A stretch of DNA of 64,000 nucleotides, taken from NCBI RefSeq assembly GCF_002019855.1, contig NZ_CM007717.1, positions 2,477,198 to 2,541,197 of the forward strand. Reading direction: 5' to 3'. Below the pieces are notes generated by a model. It was not told the DNA's origin, did no database searches, and saw nothing but the letters and a program-made list of their open reading frames with translations. Every line of letters begins with the position of its first letter. The stretch's first letter is position 1. The stretch is from Streptomyces antibioticus (GTDB lineage Bacteria; Actinomycetota; Actinomycetes; Streptomycetales; Streptomycetaceae). The translations under genes were made by a program, and so were the position numbers. Positions 61,602-64,000 of this stretch are shown one piece after another.

Positions 61602-62285
61602 TCAGTCCACCCTCGGGCGTACCAGCCCGGACTCGTACGCGATCACCACGAGCTGGGCCCGGTCCCGCGCGCCCAGCTTGGCCATGGCCCGGTTGACGTG
61701 CGTCTTCACCGTCAGCGGGCTGACCTCCAGACGCTCGGCGATCTCGTCGTTGGAGTGTCCGCCGGCGACCTGGACGAGGACCTCGCGCTCGCGGACGGTC
61801 AGCGCGTCGAGGCGCTCGGCGCGGGCCGGGTCGCGATGGTCGCCCAGCGCGTCGCCCTGGGCGAGGAAACGGGCGATCAGCCCCTTGGTGGCGGCCGGCG
61901 AGAGCAGCGCCTCACCGCCGGCGGCGATCCGGATGGCGTTCAGCAGTTCCTCGGGTTCGCTGCCCTTGCCGAGGAACCCGGAGGCGCCCGCGCGCAGCGA
62001 CTGCACCACGTAGTCGTCGACCTCGAAGGTCGTCAGGATGACCACCCGCACCTGGGCCAGCTCCGGGTCGGCGCTGATCAGCCGGGTCGCGGCGAGGCCG
62101 TCCGTGCCGGGCATCCGGATGTCCATGAGGACGACGTCGGGGCGCTCCCGCCCGGCCAGCCGGACCGCCTCCGCGCCGTCGGACGCCTCGCCGACCACCT
62201 CCATGTCGGGCTCGGAGTCGACGAGCACCCGGAACGCGCTGCGCAGCAGGGCCTGGTCGTCGGCGAGCAGGACACGGATGGTCAT
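61602..62285 (-). CDS. NarL-family response regulator
   Basis: A 227-residue regulator. The receiver domain has RVLLADDQALLRSAFRVLVD, phospho-acceptor Asp55 in VVLMDIRMPG and Lys107 in GFLGKGSE. The LuxR-type DNA-binding domain is about 160-222 (LTVREREVLVQVAGGHSNDE; VKTHVNRAMAKL). It is translationally coupled (ATGA overlap) to the kinase upstream. The RND pump gene lies 166 bases downstream on the same strand, making that pump a plausible target. Confidence 0.93.
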   Translation of the reverse strand: MTIRVLLADDQALLRSAFRVLVDSEPDMEVVGEASDGAEAVRLAGRERPDVVLMDIRMPGTDGLAATRLISADPELAQVRVVILTTFEVDDYVVQSLRAGASGFLGKGSEPEELLNAIRIAAGGEALLSPAATKGLIARFLAQGDALGDHRDPARAERLDALTVREREVLVQVAGGHSNDEIAERLEVSPLTVKTHVNRAMAKLGARDRAQLVVIAYESGLVRPRVD

Positions 62286-63514
62286 ACGGGGTCCTTCGCG
62301 TCGGCGGTGCGGGGTTTGACGGGCAGGATCGCATGGACGCGGAAGCCGCCTCCGTAGCGGGGCCCGGTGGTGAGGGTGCCGCGCAGCGCGGTGACGCGTT
62401 CGCGCATGCCGAGCAGACCGTGACCGCCGCCCTGCTGCGGTCCTGGCGCGCTTTGAGGGCCGTCGTCTGTCCCGTCGTCCAGGACGGTGACCTCCAGGCT
62501 CGGTCCGACGCGGACGACGCTGACCTCGGCCCTGGCGGCCGGGCCGGCGTGTTTCTGCACGTTGGTGAGGGCCTCCTGGATGACCCGGTAGGCGGCCAGG
62601 TCGACGGCGGCGGGGAGCGTGGTGCCGTCGTCGGAGCGGGCGACCTCGACCTGGAGTCCGGCGCTGCGGAACGTGCCGGCGAGTTCGTCGAGGCGGTCGA
62701 GGCCCGGCGCCGGTTCGGTGGGGGCCTCGGGGTCGCCGGACTGGCGCAGCAGGCCGACGGTGGCCCGCAGTTCGTTCAGGGCGGAGCGGCTGGCCTCGCG
62801 GACGTGGGCGAGGGCCTCCTTGGCCTGGTCGGGCCGTTTGTCCATGACATGGGCGGCGACCCCGGCCTGCACATTGACGAGGGCGATGTGGTGGGCGACG
62901 ACGTCGTGCAGGTCCCGGGCGATGCGCAGCCGCTCCTCGGCGACCCGGCGGCGGGCCTCCTCCTCCCGGGTGCGCTCGGCGCGCTCGGCCCGCTCCCGGA
63001 TGGCCTGCACGACGGCGCGCCGGCTGCGCACGGCGTCCCCGGCGGTGGCGCCGATGCCGGTCCAGGCGAGGATCCCGAGGTTCTCCTGGGCGTACCAGGG
63101 CAGGGGTCCGGCGAGCATGGCGGCGCCGGTGAGGACGGTCATGGTGAGCAGTCCGGCCCGCCAGGTGGTGGGGCGGTCGGTGGTGGCGGCGACGGTGAAG
63201 AGGGCGACGACGGCGGACATCGCGACGGGGGCGCGGGGGTCGCCGGTGACGGACTCGGCGACGGAGACGGTGCCGGTGACGGCGAGGACGGCCATGGGGG
63301 CGCGGCGCCGGAAGACGAGGGCGGCCGCGCCGAGGGTCATCAGCAGCAGGCTGAGGGGGTCGGGGGGGCGGATGCGCCAGCTCACGCTGTGGCCGCTGTG
63401 CGGGTCCACGAAGGAGCCGGCGAGCATGCACAGCAGGACGCCCGCGGCGAGCGCGGCGTCCGCCGCGAGGGGGTGCGCCGTGAGCTGGCGCTGGGCTCGG
63501 GCGAGGGGGGTCAC
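62282..63514 (-). CDS. Sensor histidine kinase (NarL-partner type)
   Basis: A 410-residue membrane kinase. The N-terminal part (about 10-165) has four to five spans with short loops, so the sensor is probably the membrane or a small ligand. A coiled helix (about 165-195) leads to the phospho-acceptor RIARDLHDVVAHHIALVNVQ with His203, the HisKA_3 class. The ATPase domain has QEALTNVQKHAG, VLDDGTDDG and GGGHGLLGMRERV. The start is GTG at 63514 without a clear ribosome binding site. It is coupled to the response regulator by a four-base overlap. Confidence 0.92.
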   Translation of the reverse strand: MTPLARAQRQLTAHPLAADAALAAGVLLCMLAGSFVDPHSGHSVSWRIRPPDPLSLLLMTLGAAALVFRRRAPMAVLAVTGTVSVAESVTGDPRAPVAMSAVVALFTVAATTDRPTTWRAGLLTMTVLTGAAMLAGPLPWYAQENLGILAWTGIGATAGDAVRSRRAVVQAIRERAERAERTREEEARRRVAEERLRIARDLHDVVAHHIALVNVQAGVAAHVMDKRPDQAKEALAHVREASRSALNELRATVGLLRQSGDPEAPTEPAPGLDRLDELAGTFRSAGLQVEVARSDDGTTLPAAVDLAAYRVIQEALTNVQKHAGPAARAEVSVVRVGPSLEVTVLDDGTDDGPQSAPGPQQGGGHGLLGMRERVTALRGTLTTGPRYGGGFRVHAILPVKPRTADAKDPV

Positions 63515-63590
63515 TGGGGAGCTACCGTCGCTTTCCGTGCCGGGTCCGGGGGCGCGCGCCCAGCACCTCGCCGCGACCCCTCAGGGGACC

Positions 63591-63700
63591 ACCCGGGGAA
63601 CCCCCTGGAGCCCCCGGGGATCCCCCGGAAGCCGCCCGGGGATCCCCCCGGAGTCACCCGGGAATCAGTCCGGAGTCAGCCGGGGATCAGTCCGTCGTCG
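63591..63700. repeat. Five tandem 22-bp repeats spanning the end of pspAA
   Basis: Five units of exactly 22 bases start at 63591, 63613, 63635, 63657 and 63679, with the core CCCGGGGATC..TCCGGAGTCA. The unit at 63679-63700 is the last coding part of pspAA. The unit at 63657-63678 ends in the stop codon, and the other three lie in the 161-base gap before the kinase gene. Copies drift further from the coding unit. Confidence 0.88.
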
Positions 63701-63954
63701 CTGAGCATCTCGCGGACCTCCGCGAGGCTCGCGTCCGGGGCCGGGAGGATCAGCTCCGACGGTTCCAGGGCGTCGTCCGGCAGGGGGTCGCCGAGGCGGC
63801 GGACGGCGTCGAGGAGAGCGCCGAGCGTGCGCTGGAAGCCCGCGTCGTCGCCGCTCTCCATCTCCTGCAGCAGGTCGTCGTCCAGCGTGTTCAGCTCGGC
63901 GAAGTGGGAGTCGGCCAGCTTCCACTGGCCCTCCCCCATGATCCGCACGATCAT
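63676..63954 (-). CDS. pspAA: PspA-associated protein PspAA
   Basis: A 92-residue protein matching the PspAA family. It begins MIVRIMGEGQWKLADSHFAEL, has LLQEMESGDDAGFQRTLGALL in the middle and ends in a helical SLAEVREMLSDDGLIPG. PspAA genes lie beside pspA, the phage shock membrane-protection gene, which I expect just beyond the right edge on the same strand. GAGGAGG lies six bases before the ATG at 63954. The last codons are part of the 22-bp tandem array. The role of PspAA itself is not settled. Confidence 0.85.
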   Translation of the reverse strand: MIVRIMGEGQWKLADSHFAELNTLDDDLLQEMESGDDAGFQRTLGALLDAVRRLGDPLPDDALEPSELILPAPDASLAEVREMLSDDGLIPG

Positions 63955-64000
63955 GATCGGCCTCCTCGGCTCCGGGCCCCGGCGCCGGACGGCGGCTCCT

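Noticed and set aside
58220-61696. 1158-codon plus-strand open frame
   Set aside because: Lies antisense to the RND permease, with Gly/Arg/Asp/Gln-rich low-complexity translation and no motifs.

Overview
The window reads as a stretch of chromosome from a Streptomyces species. It has very high GC, GTG and TTG starts, tightly coupled ATGA/GTGA gene overlaps, an actinobacterial bcc-aa3 respiratory chain with a di-heme QcrC, a TrpE-TrpG fusion, a MacRS-type two-component system and a PspAA gene. From memory, the gene order resembles the core region of the S. coelicolor chromosome around SCO2104 to SCO2167. I could not check this against a database. I see no tRNA or rRNA genes, insertion sequences, phage genes, CRISPR array or biosynthetic gene cluster, so this is core rather than accessory DNA.

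Layout. 0-5.3 kb: thiamine synthesis, with thiE on the minus strand and thiO-thiS-thiG on the plus strand behind a TPP riboswitch. Between them lie an Rv2175c-type DNA-binding protein, an FAD reductase and a small protein. 5.4-9.6 kb: a PASTA-domain Ser/Thr kinase, endonuclease IV, a histidine-rich DUF4396 membrane protein behind a CsoR-like copper operator, and a Moco oxidoreductase. 9.7-10.5 kb: bacterioferritin and its ferredoxin, the latter behind an iron box. 10.6-15.1 kb: aromatic amino acid entry, with class II DAHP synthase, a trp leader peptide and attenuator, fused TrpE/TrpG, and a 2-hydroxyacid dehydrogenase. 15.3-20.4 kb: the MacRS-like two-component system, a PlsC acyltransferase, a lipase-like hydrolase, a membrane protein and an EEP nuclease. 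20.6-25.0 kb: glucokinase glkA, a DUF5304 protein, an ArsA-like ATPase whose Walker lysines are replaced, an SRPBCC protein and a metallophosphoesterase.

25.3-31.5 kb: acyl-CoA synthetase, PimB-like mannosyltransferase, a MATE exporter divergent from a PadR regulator around a 43-nt palindrome, and a zinc-protease lipoprotein. 31.5-36.9 kb: two coiled-coil NlpC/P60 hydrolases, a NYN-domain protein, a zinc-ribbon protein, and a rhomboid protease coupled to a stand-alone RAM-domain protein. 36.9-39.7 kb: a class V aminotransferase behind a SAM-IV-type riboswitch, then trpD. 39.8-49.2 kb: the aerobic respiratory supercomplex, ctaE-qcrC-qcrA-qcrB and ctaC-ctaD-ctaF, separated by a pseudo-receiver protein and an L,D-transpeptidase lipoprotein. 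49.4-56 kb: a cysteine desulfurase-TusA fusion, a PfkB kinase, ErpA and NadA. 56-64 kb: a Ser/Thr kinase with a PQQ-type propeller, an RND permease, a NarL-type two-component pair and PspAA at the right edge.

Functional threads. Several genes handle sulfur, iron and Fe-S clusters: thiS/thiG, bfr/bfd, the SAM-controlled aminotransferase, NifS-TusA, ErpA, NadA and the Rieske protein. Regulation is unusually legible. I could place a TPP riboswitch, a SAM-IV-type riboswitch, a trp attenuator, CsoR-like and DmdR/IdeR-like operators, and several strong hairpin terminators. Three non-coding structures are not explained by the genes: a six-unit array of 12-bp repeats (20451-20522), a five-unit array of 22-bp repeats that starts inside the last codons of pspAA (63591-63700), and the large MATE/PadR palindrome.
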